57,021 nucleotides of DNA from an uncultured Flavobacteriales bacterium (GTDB taxonomy: Bacteria; Bacteroidota; Bacteroidia; Flavobacteriales_D; Sanyastnellaceae). Below, in pieces: positions 44,501 through 53,029 of this stretch. The DNA lies in assembly GCA_905479395.1 (NCBI GenBank), contig CAJQMI010000123.1, positions 1-57,021 on the forward strand, given 5' to 3'. Within the stretch, counting starts at the first letter, position 1. The number at the start of each line of letters is the position of its first letter. The notes under the pieces were generated by a model. That model saw nothing but the letters and a program-made list of their open reading frames with translations. It was not told the DNA's origin and did not search any database. A program made the translations under genes and the position numbers.

Positions 44501-44863
44501 TCAAGGCATGCAAATGAACGCATCTTCAATGTGTTGAATCCGGTGATTTTCATGGCCATATTCAATGCAGAGAATGTCAAAACGTATGGCATCTGACTGA
44601 CGTTCTTGATGTTTCAAAAAACGGTCGGCAGCACTGATGATTCGTTGCTGCTTGTAAAGGTCGATGGATTCAAAGGCTGTCTCCGCATATCCAAATTTCC
44701 GGACTTTTACTTCTACGAAAACCCATGTGTTGGCTTGTCTTCCGATGAGGTCAATCTCAAATCTCCCTTTGCGCCAATTGCGCTCTAGAACCTGGATTCC
44801 AGCGTTTTCCAAGTGAATAGCAGCCAAAGTTTCTCCCCAACGTCCGCGTTCTGTTGCATTCAT
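44501..44863 (-). CDS. YraN/UPF0102-family nuclease-like protein
   Basis: 120 residues, restriction-endonuclease-like fold of the YraN family. The pattern RGRWGETLAAIHLENAGIQVLERNWR is followed by EIDLIGRQANTWVFVEVKVRKF, with the PD-(D/E)xK elements E-I-D-L-I and V-E-V-K in place. Cellular role is unclear, although the family is linked to DNA processing. It is the first gene of the minus-strand operon and is divergent from the gene at 44915, 51 bases away. Confidence 0.88.
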   Translation of the reverse strand: MNATERGRWGETLAAIHLENAGIQVLERNWRKGRFEIDLIGRQANTWVFVEVKVRKFGYAETAFESIDLYKQQRIISAADRFLKHQERQSDAIRFDILCIEYGHENHRIQHIEDAFICMP

Positions 44864-44902
44864 TTCATGTTGATTTGAAAGCGAAGAACCCCTTCAACGA
44901 AC

Positions 44903-44910
44903 TAACTTCG
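44903..44910 (+). promoter_or_regulatory. -7 promoter box (TAACTTCG) four bases before the ATG at 44915
   Basis: TAACTTCG, then CAAC, then the ATG. Identical to the arrangement at 39992. No clear -33 TTG at the usual distance is visible by eye. Confidence 0.5.
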
Positions 44911-44914
44911 CAAC

Positions 44915-45820
44915 ATGATTCTCAGAAGAAGCATTTTGATTTGCAGTTGTTGTGTGAGCGCCATTTTGGCCTGCGTTCAGCAAGCCAATGGGCAAGGATT
45001 TACTTCAGATGAATGGTACATTTCATGGGGCTACAATCGGTCGGCGTATACCACTTCGGATGTGCAGATGTGGGGAACGGGTCCTTCCGGGGAAGCATTT
45101 GACGTGACTTTGCAGGATGCACAGGCCAATGACATGCCTGAGCGTTTTCAGGCGAAAGTTTATTTTCATCCGGGTTTATTTACCATTCCGCAGTTCAATG
45201 CGCGCTTTGGCAAACGCGTTGCTCCAAATTGGTGGGTGTCTGCCGGATGGGACCACATGAAATACAAACTCAAGAAGCAGTGGGTTGTGGCCGATGGATA
45301 CGCAGGTAGCGCTGACATGGTCGCAGACGACGCGATGCCTCCTGGTGCCTTGACCGAATGGAGTGGCGATTCCCTTTGGTGGGGACAGGGGTTTAATTTG
45401 GAACACAGCGATGGAATGAACTTTGTCCGATTCAGCTTGGAACACCAAACGGATTTGTGGCGGTCTGTCAACGATCAATTCATGCTTTCAATGTTTGAGG
45501 CAGTGGGATTAGGGGTGGTGGTTTGCAGCACGGATTTCACGTGGTCTGGAGATCGGCAAAAAAATGCTCAACACCTATCGGGCCTGGGGATTGGATTGCA
45601 CGCTGGGCTCAGAATGCAGGTTCATCGTCGTTTTTTCATTCAAGCTACTGGCCATGCAGGCGCAGTCACATTGCCTTGGATACGACTTCAAGGGCCTACG
45701 GATGCAGGAGCAAAACAGAGCTTGGGGTATGCTGAAGCTGCTTTTGCACTGGGATACCTCATTGGCGGGGATCACAAACCCAAGGGCAAACGGAATTGCA
45801 ATACGTGCCCAAAATGGTGA
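44915..45820 (+). CDS. Conserved secreted protein, probable outer-membrane beta-barrel
   Basis: 301 residues. A hydrophobic N-terminus (about 1-26, ending ANGQ) looks like a signal peptide; the ILAC inside it could alternatively be a lipobox. The mature part is rich in aromatic and Gly strands (EWYISWGYNRSAYTTS, VSAGWDHMKYKL, FVRFSLEHQTDLW), like an outer-membrane barrel, and ends with a short basic tail (KPKGKRNCNTCPKW) that carries two Cys. I recognise it only as a conserved Bacteroidota hypothetical protein and give no function. It ends 8 bases from the convergent coiled-coil gene. Confidence 0.7.
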   Translation: MILRRSILICSCCVSAILACVQQANGQGFTSDEWYISWGYNRSAYTTSDVQMWGTGPSGEAFDVTLQDAQANDMPERFQAKVYFHPGLFTIPQFNARFGKRVAPNWWVSAGWDHMKYKLKKQWVVADGYAGSADMVADDAMPPGALTEWSGDSLWWGQGFNLEHSDGMNFVRFSLEHQTDLWRSVNDQFMLSMFEAVGLGVVVCSTDFTWSGDRQKNAQHLSGLGIGLHAGLRMQVHRRFFIQATGHAGAVTLPWIRLQGPTDAGAKQSLGYAEAAFALGYLIGGDHKPKGKRNCNTCPKW

Positions 45821-45827
45821 AATTGGT

Positions 45828-46700
45828 TTAGGAGAGCACCAACTGGGTTTCACCAATGATTTCGTTTCCTTGGAGGATGCGGATGGTGTACACCCCAGCC
45901 GCGATGTTTTTGGAGGCAGGAATAAAGAAAATGCAGGCTTCGATGCGCTCGTTGTTGTAGTCCACTTCCCTTGTTGCACTCACGGGGTTTCCCAAAGCAT
46001 TGGCATTGTCTGACTGTTCGCCCATGAGAATTTGACCTGCTTCGTTGCTTACCTGCAAATGCAAAGTCTTGGAACCTGCGCTTGCGATTCGATTCTCCAA
46101 CAGCGTGAAACAGACGCGGACCATGCTCAATCGAGCGGCACGGGTTGTGGGCCGCTGGCGTCCGTTGCTGAGAATTCGAATGCCCTCTGCTGAGGATTCT
46201 GCTGCTTGCAACGTCTGCCCAGCCGTGATCATCTCTTCCATGTTCTCCTGGCGCTCGACCAAATTTGCGTTTCGCTCTTGCACCTCTTCTACCCGTGCTC
46301 GCATCTGATCATTTTCGTCGATGAGTGCGAGGTTTAATTGATTGATTGAATCGATGGTTGCTACATAACCTTTCATGATGCCGCGAAGGGTTTCAGCTTC
46401 TTTCTTGGCTCGGGCGAGGGACCAATTGCCATTTTTCACCTGCTGCACGAGCCGATCGATGTCGTTCTTCTGATCAGCCATTTGCGCGAGCATAAGTGCG
46501 TTTTCGGTGCTCAGCGTGTCATAACTAAAACTCATTTTTTCCAAATCAAAAAGAACTTGGTCGCGCTCCAGGGAAATCGCCGTGTTGTCAGCTTGCACCT
46601 CCGTAACGGTCTGGTTTGTTTGATACAATTGCAGTCCGAGTCCGATGCAAATCATGGTAAGGACGGCGGAAGTGATGATGAGAATGCGTTGTGACTCCAT
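45828..46700 (-). CDS. Membrane-anchored coiled-coil protein
   Basis: 290 residues. One transmembrane helix (about 4-25) is followed by a long heptad-like region (about 30-165) rich in Leu, Glu, Asp and Gln, predicting a coiled coil, and then a compact beta-rich C-terminal domain (about 190-290; RLSMVRVCFTLLENR, VYTIRILQGNEIIGETQLVLS). I do not recognise a family name; the layout is common among Bacteroidota cell-envelope proteins of unknown function. An upstream TTG would add three residues; the ATG at 46700 is used. It lies 22 bases after the PhoD-like gene and may share its transcript. Confidence 0.7.
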   Translation of the reverse strand: MESQRILIITSAVLTMICIGLGLQLYQTNQTVTEVQADNTAISLERDQVLFDLEKMSFSYDTLSTENALMLAQMADQKNDIDRLVQQVKNGNWSLARAKKEAETLRGIMKGYVATIDSINQLNLALIDENDQMRARVEEVQERNANLVERQENMEEMITAGQTLQAAESSAEGIRILSNGRQRPTTRAARLSMVRVCFTLLENRIASAGSKTLHLQVSNEAGQILMGEQSDNANALGNPVSATREVDYNNERIEACIFFIPASKNIAAGVYTIRILQGNEIIGETQLVLS

Positions 46701-46722
46701 TGGATCCAATTATGTTCAGGGG

Positions 46723-47850
46723 CTAAGGAAGAACGGAATGTTCAATGCGCAATTGTCCTGACACGTCCCAAATTTCGGCTGAAATTTGTGCCTTTCCAGG
46801 TCTACCCAGCTGTAGGATTCCCACATTGTTTTCCATGATAGGGCCAGCAACTCGGTTTGAGTTTTTGGTTGCAAAGTCCCATACCGACGTGACGCCACTA
46901 GCGGTGACGTCATAAAGGTTCAAGTCAGCGCCTCCTTCCAACTTGGGAAGCTTGGAAATTTCTGAGTAGTGGACATCTCCTGAAATGAAAACGGTAGGAA
47001 TTTGACGGCTTTTCTTTTGATTGGCCTCCTGGAGTAATTGGAGCATTTTTCTTTGCTCACTTGGGAAATTAGACCAGGACTCGTAGCCGTTCCATTCAAC
47101 GCCAAACTGAGTGGATGACGCGATGACGCGATAGTCGGCCTCAACTTCCAATTGCTTTTTTAGCCAGCGCCATTGTTCTGAACCAAGCAAGGTCGAATCT
47201 AAATTCCGATGGGGTTCATAATCAGCCATATAAGTGAATCCTTGGCTGCCTTCAAGCAGGATGCTTTGCGATCGCACCAAGTCGTCTCGAAAAGTCCTGG
47301 TATCTAGCAAGATGACAATGACATCTTGCTTTCCCCCGTCGAATAAGTAGCTCGTGTAAATTCCTTCTCGCTGCCTGCGAGGAGCATCGCTAGGGTCATC
47401 CCAAAAGTCCAAAAAAACTTCCTTTGAGGCTTCTTTCAGGGGATAATGTCTTCCCGCATCGTTCCATCCGTAATCATGATCATCCCACGTTGCAAGCAAT
47501 CGGGTTGCAGAATCAAGTCGTTGAAAAAATGGATTCTCTCCGAGAGTTTGATATGCTTTTTTGAGGATTGAAATATCCTGCGAATCACCATACACATTGT
47601 CTCCCAACCAGATGAATAGATCGGGATTTTGTTGGATAGCAACATCCAAAACGGGCATTGGCTTTTCTGCTTGAGCACAACTGCCAAATGCCAGTGAACG
47701 GACTTCTTTGCGCACCACAACATCTGCGACAGCTTTGGTGTCTGCTTTTTTAAGGATGATGGTTTTGGGCTCAGCTTTGCAACCGAACAACAATGACACC
47801 GCAGGGATGGCCAATAGAAAAATAAAATCGAGCCGACTCAGAAGTCTCAT
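46723..47850 (-). CDS. PhoD-like alkaline phosphatase family lipoprotein
   Basis: 375 residues. The leader ends in lipobox SLLFGC, so it is exported and lipidated. The metallophosphatase domain shows FGSCAQAEKP, IWLGDNVYGDS, WDDHDYGWNDAG, VILLDTRTFRDD, FISGDVHYSEI and the final block LYDVTASGV. These are the landmarks of the PhoD-like family, which hydrolyses phosphodiesters or monoesters with Fe/Ca. Its start overlaps the stop of the TonB-domain gene as ATGA (47847-47850), so the two are coupled. The physiological substrate is not known. Confidence 0.9.
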   Translation of the reverse strand: MRLLSRLDFIFLLAIPAVSLLFGCKAEPKTIILKKADTKAVADVVVRKEVRSLAFGSCAQAEKPMPVLDVAIQQNPDLFIWLGDNVYGDSQDISILKKAYQTLGENPFFQRLDSATRLLATWDDHDYGWNDAGRHYPLKEASKEVFLDFWDDPSDAPRRQREGIYTSYLFDGGKQDVIVILLDTRTFRDDLVRSQSILLEGSQGFTYMADYEPHRNLDSTLLGSEQWRWLKKQLEVEADYRVIASSTQFGVEWNGYESWSNFPSEQRKMLQLLQEANQKKSRQIPTVFISGDVHYSEISKLPKLEGGADLNLYDVTASGVTSVWDFATKNSNRVAGPIMENNVGILQLGRPGKAQISAEIWDVSGQLRIEHSVLP

Positions 47851-48308
47851 TCACCAAGGGCAAAACGAATGGGAAGCACGTACTGCACATCCACAGTTTT
47901 TCCTTGATCGGTTCCTGGAACGAATTTCGGAAGCGATTGAATCACCGAGAAGGCTGCTTTTTGAAGCAAATCAGGACCTCGGACGATTTCGACGGATCCG
48001 ATGGATCCTTTTTTGGTGACTACGAATTGAACGTAAACAGTTCCTTCGATGCCCTTGTCTCGGGCGATTTGAGGATAGGTGAGATTTCCCATGATGTACT
48101 CCATCATGCCCTGATTGGAGCAGGTTTCTCGCTCTGTCCTGTCTTCGAGGGCCGCACAGCTTTCGAGCACTGGCATGACTTCGGCGACTTCAACCACATC
48201 TGGTTTAGGAAAGCCAATACCGTCTTGGGCCATGAGGCTTTGCAATGGGATGAAGAAAGTCGCCACAAAAGCGAAGGTCAAAAGATGTCTTTTCTGTCGT
48301 TTTTCCAT
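47847..48308 (-). CDS. Secreted TonB C-terminal-domain protein
   Basis: 153 residues. A signal peptide (about 1-27, ending LMAQ) replaces the usual membrane anchor, and there is no proline-rich spacer. The C-terminal half is a TonB-like domain: NLTYPQIARDKGIEGTVYVQFVVTKKGSIG is its core (in short, YPxxARxxGIEGxVxVxF). Two Cys in the middle (ESCAALEDRTERETCSN) could form a disulfide. Such free TonB domains are common in Bacteroidota; whether they contact outer-membrane transporters is unclear. It precedes and overlaps the PhoD-like gene. Confidence 0.82.
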   Translation of the reverse strand: MEKRQKRHLLTFAFVATFFIPLQSLMAQDGIGFPKPDVVEVAEVMPVLESCAALEDRTERETCSNQGMMEYIMGNLTYPQIARDKGIEGTVYVQFVVTKKGSIGSVEIVRGPDLLQKAAFSVIQSLPKFVPGTDQGKTVDVQYVLPIRFALGE

Positions 48309-48326
48309 GCTGAAATATACAGGATA

Positions 48327-49913
48327 TCAATGAATCATCAATTGCCAATGGCGGGTGCGTGATGCGTGGACAAGAAAATAATGCCCGGGACTTAAAGTGG
48401 CTGGAAGGCAGATTTGCTTCGAGGATTCCAGCCATTCCAAGGCAATCACTCTGCCGGTTTGATCCACAAGGCTCCAGTGGTGATACCCAGTTGCCTCTGC
48501 AATATCCGGCACATTCAAAAGCCCGCCTGCCACTGCAGGATTTGGAAATGGCATTGAAATGTTTTGGCTCACGGCGCTTGATTCAAAAACGGTTTGGCTG
48601 ATGCTGGCGCTCCATCGCGTCGCCAACAATGGCCGATCAGAGGCGCCGTTTTCCCATTGACCGACGGCAACCAATCGTTCCCAACCTTCATGATATACGC
48701 CGAGTGCATGAAGCCATTGGCTATCCCATGCTTCATCTGTGGTAAGTTGGATGTTGCTTAAATCATTGCTGAAAACATCAATGAGGTAGGTTCCTTGCAT
48801 GCCTTCATTGGGATTGGTTCCGATGCCCACAACATCAGCATTGGGCAAGTATAAAAGTCCGTTTGAAGACCAGCTTTCATCGAATTCAAGGGTTTGCATA
48901 GACAGCGGTGCGCCGTTGAAATCGAATGTGATTTGATTCCATCCAGCTGCCAACTCATCGGTGGTTTCATGTTCCAGGATTACAGCAATTGTCCCTTCTT
49001 GAACCGCGATGGATTTTGCGCTGTGGTTTTGACCTGGGCTAAGATTTAAGTGCACCCATCCTTCCGTTCCAAATTCGGGATCAAGTTCGCCATTGGCCAA
49101 ATGCTTTGCCAAAAGCAACTCGTAGTGATACGCGTTGGAATAAGCTCCTGCAGCATACCAGCTTCCATTTGGCCCCGCAGCGGCACAGTTGTAATATCCA
49201 CCAACTTCGTGTCGATTCAATCCATTGTCGATTCCGAGGGTGTCAGACACACTGGAATCGCTCAGGTCGACAATGAGTGTCCCACCGGTTCCAAAACCCG
49301 ATTGAGTGCCCCCACTTTCATCCATCAGAGCCAAGGCTGGCATTTCTTTGTGAAAGCAGCAAGGGTCGAGAACATAGCCTACGGCCAGTCCTGCAGAATT
49401 GGACGTTGTGGTTGGTTCAGCCCACCCAAGAACGGATTGAAACGGAGATCCAAAAGAAAGCCAGGTGACTTCTGGCTCGGAGCCCACATTTTCACTCCAT
49501 TTAAGTTGCATCCATTCCGAAGAAAGCCCTTTGTTTTCTCCCAAATCCATACCGATTCCATTGGCCAATGCCCAAAGGTTGCCCGCAGCATCATCGCGAA
49601 TGTGTTTCAGTTCGATTTCGAGCGAATCAAAGCTTGGCATAGGGAGTGCAGATGTTTGTCCATCGGCCTCCACGCGCCACACCATTGGTTCTGAATTTCC
49701 ATCTGAATCAAAAGCTTCGCTGGCAATCGCCAGTGCATTTTGCCACTGAGTCAGGCCAACCGGTTGTTGCCAAAAGCCCTCACCCCCCAACCACCAGCCT
49801 TGATCTATCCAGGCAACATCATGATTCCAAGTGTACTGGCCTTGGGCGATGCTCGTTGAAGTCATGATAAAGCAAGCAAAACCAGAACACAAGCTGAGAC
49901 GATAGGCGTTCAT
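48327..49913 (-). CDS. Secreted protein with delta-60-like repeats and T9SS sorting domain
   Basis: 528 residues. A signal peptide ends near SIAQG. The body has strand-rich repeats; the segment GELDPEFGTEGWVHL is of the delta-60 repeat type (L-D-x-x-F-G-x-x-G), suggesting a beta-propeller. The C-terminus has the T9SS type-A sorting pattern, MPFPNPAVAGGLLNV to LSPGHYFLVHA. No catalytic motif was seen and the function is unknown. The start ATG at 49911-49913 shares a base with the stop of the YHYH gene (TGATG), so the two are translationally coupled; an upstream TTG is less likely. Confidence 0.78.
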   Translation of the reverse strand: MNAYRLSLCSGFACFIMTSTSIAQGQYTWNHDVAWIDQGWWLGGEGFWQQPVGLTQWQNALAIASEAFDSDGNSEPMVWRVEADGQTSALPMPSFDSLEIELKHIRDDAAGNLWALANGIGMDLGENKGLSSEWMQLKWSENVGSEPEVTWLSFGSPFQSVLGWAEPTTTSNSAGLAVGYVLDPCCFHKEMPALALMDESGGTQSGFGTGGTLIVDLSDSSVSDTLGIDNGLNRHEVGGYYNCAAAGPNGSWYAAGAYSNAYHYELLLAKHLANGELDPEFGTEGWVHLNLSPGQNHSAKSIAVQEGTIAVILEHETTDELAAGWNQITFDFNGAPLSMQTLEFDESWSSNGLLYLPNADVVGIGTNPNEGMQGTYLIDVFSNDLSNIQLTTDEAWDSQWLHALGVYHEGWERLVAVGQWENGASDRPLLATRWSASISQTVFESSAVSQNISMPFPNPAVAGGLLNVPDIAEATGYHHWSLVDQTGRVIALEWLESSKQICLPATLSPGHYFLVHASRTRHWQLMIH

Positions 49914-51268
49914 CAACGAATGATGTGTAGGCTTTTGCGAACCCCATTTTCAGACGCAATTACGTAGCTTCCACTGCTGAGCTCATGGATGCTCCACGGT
50001 TGGCGCTCCGTCAATATTTGCTCTCCAACCATGCGCCCGGAGGCATCGTAAATTTGAAAGCGTGTTGGGGCAGCGAGTCCTTGAACGGTAATTTGCGACT
50101 GGGCAGGATTTGGGTAGAAGATCCATTGCGTTTCGTGTTGTTTCCAGACCGAGGATGTTGGATCGTAATCTTCGACGGGTTCGTCAATGGTGACATTGGT
50201 TCCGCTAGGCCCACCGGGCCCACCCATGCCAAAATTATCTGTGGCTACGACCCCACGGTAAGCGGTGAAAAAGTAAGGGTACTGAGGGTTCCAATTTTCA
50301 TCGACAGTAGCAAAGTAGGCATACGTGCCCTCAGGATATTCGGGGGTTACACATTCCCGGCCATTGAAAACATCCAGGTGTCCTTGCAATGGGATATACT
50401 CAAAGTCTTCGATGTAGGCTCCCAGAACCGCCGCGACGGGCTGCGCTCCTGGCGGGATTGCCGGAGTGACAAGTTCACCGACATCTGGGCCATATTGGTT
50501 GGGAGCCAAAACAGTCCCATCTGCCAATGTGTGCCTCACTTCAATCTCGCGCAACGCATAACTTGTTTCTATGCGGACAATCCCGCCTGTTCCATCTTCG
50601 TTTGCAAATCCAAAAGGGCCATAAATAGGGTAGCCGTCAAAAGCGAATCCTATGATGGGGCTGTGCACATTTGGATCAAGTTCCAAGAGGCCTTCACTTG
50701 GATAATCATCACAAACCGAATTGATCACGTCCATTGAATTGCTGAAAGGAGAAGGCACCAAGTGATGGTGGTAACGGCCCATGGCGGGATGTCCCTTTGC
50801 GCAGTCAAATCCTGCCAACTCAAAAAAACCACCGTTTTGATGCCAGTTGTTTTGGTTGTTGTAAGAAAACGCATCCATCGCATTGAATGTGGGAACCCCA
50901 TTGATCAGCACAGCAGTATGACCCAGCCCTGTGGCCGTTCCTCCAGAAGGCCCTTCCTCTGGATTGCGCGGAATGCGAAACAGATAATCCGCATTTTGCG
51001 CTTGAGACGGGTTTCCATCGCCAAAAGGAGCGGTTGCATACCTTGGAACTCCTGAGGCGTGCAGGTAGACATTGTCATTTGAGAATTGCACCAATTGCAC
51101 ATCGCATTCGATGCCATTGTCCATCAGGTTGCCGTTGTTGAGGTAATAGTCGCCTGTTGCACCATCGCTATTGATCAACCAAGAATCGAGCTCTGGTTGA
51201 GCGAACATCTGATGACAAGAAAAGCAGAAAATTGGAAGGAATAAAAAGATTTGAAGGAGGCGCTTCAT
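49913..51268 (-). CDS. YHYH-domain secreted protein with T9SS sorting domain
   Basis: 451 residues. A signal peptide ends MFAQ. The central part carries the YHYH-type pattern: GRYHHHLVP followed by IIGFAFDGYPIYGPFGF, a combination defining this family, whose role is unknown though the His cluster suggests metal binding. The C-terminus has the T9SS pattern IFYPNPAQSQITV to LSSGSYVIA. Its stop overlaps the start of the next gene (TGATG). The upstream sequence TACCTTCC on the minus strand, about 24 bases before the ATG, is a weak promoter candidate. Confidence 0.85.
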   Translation of the reverse strand: MKRLLQIFLFLPIFCFSCHQMFAQPELDSWLINSDGATGDYYLNNGNLMDNGIECDVQLVQFSNDNVYLHASGVPRYATAPFGDGNPSQAQNADYLFRIPRNPEEGPSGGTATGLGHTAVLINGVPTFNAMDAFSYNNQNNWHQNGGFFELAGFDCAKGHPAMGRYHHHLVPSPFSNSMDVINSVCDDYPSEGLLELDPNVHSPIIGFAFDGYPIYGPFGFANEDGTGGIVRIETSYALREIEVRHTLADGTVLAPNQYGPDVGELVTPAIPPGAQPVAAVLGAYIEDFEYIPLQGHLDVFNGRECVTPEYPEGTYAYFATVDENWNPQYPYFFTAYRGVVATDNFGMGGPGGPSGTNVTIDEPVEDYDPTSSVWKQHETQWIFYPNPAQSQITVQGLAAPTRFQIYDASGRMVGEQILTERQPWSIHELSSGSYVIASENGVRKSLHIIR

Positions 51269-51447
51269 GGGGAGTAGGGTTTGTCTGGAAGGTAGACGAA
51301 ATGAAAACGATAGGGTTTAACACGGCAAAGAATCACACTTGGATTGGCTGCTGAATTGTTGATAACCATGGTGGAAAGCGGACGGACCTTTGGGCTATTC
51401 TGCACTCCAGGGCTGTGTACATTGCCTTTGAAACAAAGCTTAAAAGC

Positions 51448-53010
51448 ATGAAAAGAATTTTTACCCTGTTGATGGTGTTCGCTGCAATCGGATTGCACGC
51501 CCAAGAGCGTTACTTAGATGAAATCTTTGATAACGTAGTTGTTACTGAAGACGTTGAATACGCGGCCAACATCTCTGTGTTGCCAGCTCTGCAAGGAATG
51601 CCTCCCATGGCGATTCCACAATTCATGGACGTCTATGAGCCTGAAGGCGACGAAGAAACGGCTCGTCCCTTGATCTTGGTTTTCCATACAGGAAACTTCT
51701 TACCGCAATACCTGAACGGTTCCGCGCTCGGCACCCGCAAAGACAGCGCAGTTGTGGAGTTATGTGAGCGATTTGCTCGCATGGGTTATGTAACAGCGTC
51801 AGTGGACTACCGCCTCGGTTGGAACCCACTAGCGGGGACCCAAGTAGAGCGAACATTTCAATTGATCAATGCCGCTTATCGCGGTGTACAAGATTCGCGC
51901 ACTGCTGCTCGATTCTTTCGCATGAACGCGGCTGAGATGGACAACACCTTTGGCATTGACCCGGACAAGATTGCCATGTTTGGTGACGGCACGGGCGGAT
52001 ACATCACATTGGCTTCAGCAGCCATTGCAGATTACAACGACATCATTCTGGACAACGAAGGAAGCCCGATCGAGGTTTTTTGGTATGATCCAGGAGACGG
52101 TTCTTCCATTCCAATGGTCATTGAAGCGGTCAACGGTGACCCTGAAGCCAAGAATGACGGATATACGCCAGACAGTTTGCAGTTGTGCATTGGTCACTAC
52201 CCTGAATACAGCTCGGAATTCAACTTCCAAATGAATATGGGTGGTGCTTTGGGTTCTGACAAATGGTTGGACTCAGGCGATCCCGCAATGGTGAGCTTTC
52301 ATTGCCCGCACGATCCGTTTGCCCCATACGGCACAGGCGTTTTGGTTGTACCAACGACTCAAGAACCTGTGATTGAGGTGACGGGTGCCTATGGTGTGCA
52401 CACATTGATCAACTCTTTTGAGAGTCCGAACAATAACAATGTGTTTCAGTCACTTAATTTGGCGGATGACGTATCCCTTGCGGCGAATGAAATCAACGAA
52501 GGAATGGATGGTTTGTACCCAGTATTGAACAGCTATGTCGATGGCGCTCCAACGGAGCCTTTTGACAGTTCGCCTTGGCAGTGGTGGGATGTTGCAATGA
52601 CGCAGATGGTCGATACCGCAAACGGTTCGAACATCGCTGCCACACAACTGTCTTTGAACCCAACGATGGGCCCTGAAGAGGCATTGCCTTGGATGGACAT
52701 CATTCAAGCGTACACTGCCCCGCGCATGTATGCAGCCTTGGGCTTCGGTGAAGTGGAAAGCGTTGAGGAATCGACCATGATCGAGGCTTCATTCGCAATC
52801 TTCCCTAATCCGACAAGCGGTTTGACAACCATCGATTTGAAGACCTCAGCTATCCAGGCTTCATTGTATTCTTTGGATGGCCGACTCATTCGCCAATGGC
52901 CATTGGTGGGAATTCAAGGTCAGTTTTCAGTAGACTTGAGCGATGTCTCTAGCGGCACATACGTGATGCAAATTGACGGAGAGTCTCAGCGTATTTCGGT
53001 AACGCGATAA
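51448..53010 (+). CDS. Secreted alpha/beta-hydrolase-fold protein with T9SS sorting domain (nucleophile Ser replaced)
   Basis: 520 residues. The signal peptide ends LHAQ. The body follows an esterase/lipase-like alpha/beta-hydrolase layout: PLILVFHTGNFLPQYLNG at the oxyanion-hole side, ASVDYRLGWNP, and the nucleophile elbow as FGDGTGGY (residues 178-185). In active esterases the elbow is G-x-S-x-G; here the serine position is Gly181 (codon GGC). A conventional serine esterase is therefore unlikely. The C-terminus has the T9SS pattern IFPNPTSGLTTIDL to VSSGTYVMQ. The ATG at 51448 starts the signal peptide; an earlier in-frame codon is ignored. A terminator follows at 53030. Confidence 0.82.
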   Translation: MKRIFTLLMVFAAIGLHAQERYLDEIFDNVVVTEDVEYAANISVLPALQGMPPMAIPQFMDVYEPEGDEETARPLILVFHTGNFLPQYLNGSALGTRKDSAVVELCERFARMGYVTASVDYRLGWNPLAGTQVERTFQLINAAYRGVQDSRTAARFFRMNAAEMDNTFGIDPDKIAMFGDGTGGYITLASAAIADYNDIILDNEGSPIEVFWYDPGDGSSIPMVIEAVNGDPEAKNDGYTPDSLQLCIGHYPEYSSEFNFQMNMGGALGSDKWLDSGDPAMVSFHCPHDPFAPYGTGVLVVPTTQEPVIEVTGAYGVHTLINSFESPNNNNVFQSLNLADDVSLAANEINEGMDGLYPVLNSYVDGAPTEPFDSSPWQWWDVAMTQMVDTANGSNIAATQLSLNPTMGPEEALPWMDIIQAYTAPRMYAALGFGEVESVEESTMIEASFAIFPNPTSGLTTIDLKTSAIQASLYSLDGRLIRQWPLVGIQGQFSVDLSDVSSGTYVMQIDGESQRISVTR

Positions 53011-53029
53011 CGATTCGCATTGCCCAATA

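Noticed and set aside
44501-44863. YraN nuclease-like protein as part of an immune system
   Set aside because: It is the widespread housekeeping YraN type at the head of an operon with rRNA modification and pyrimidine genes.
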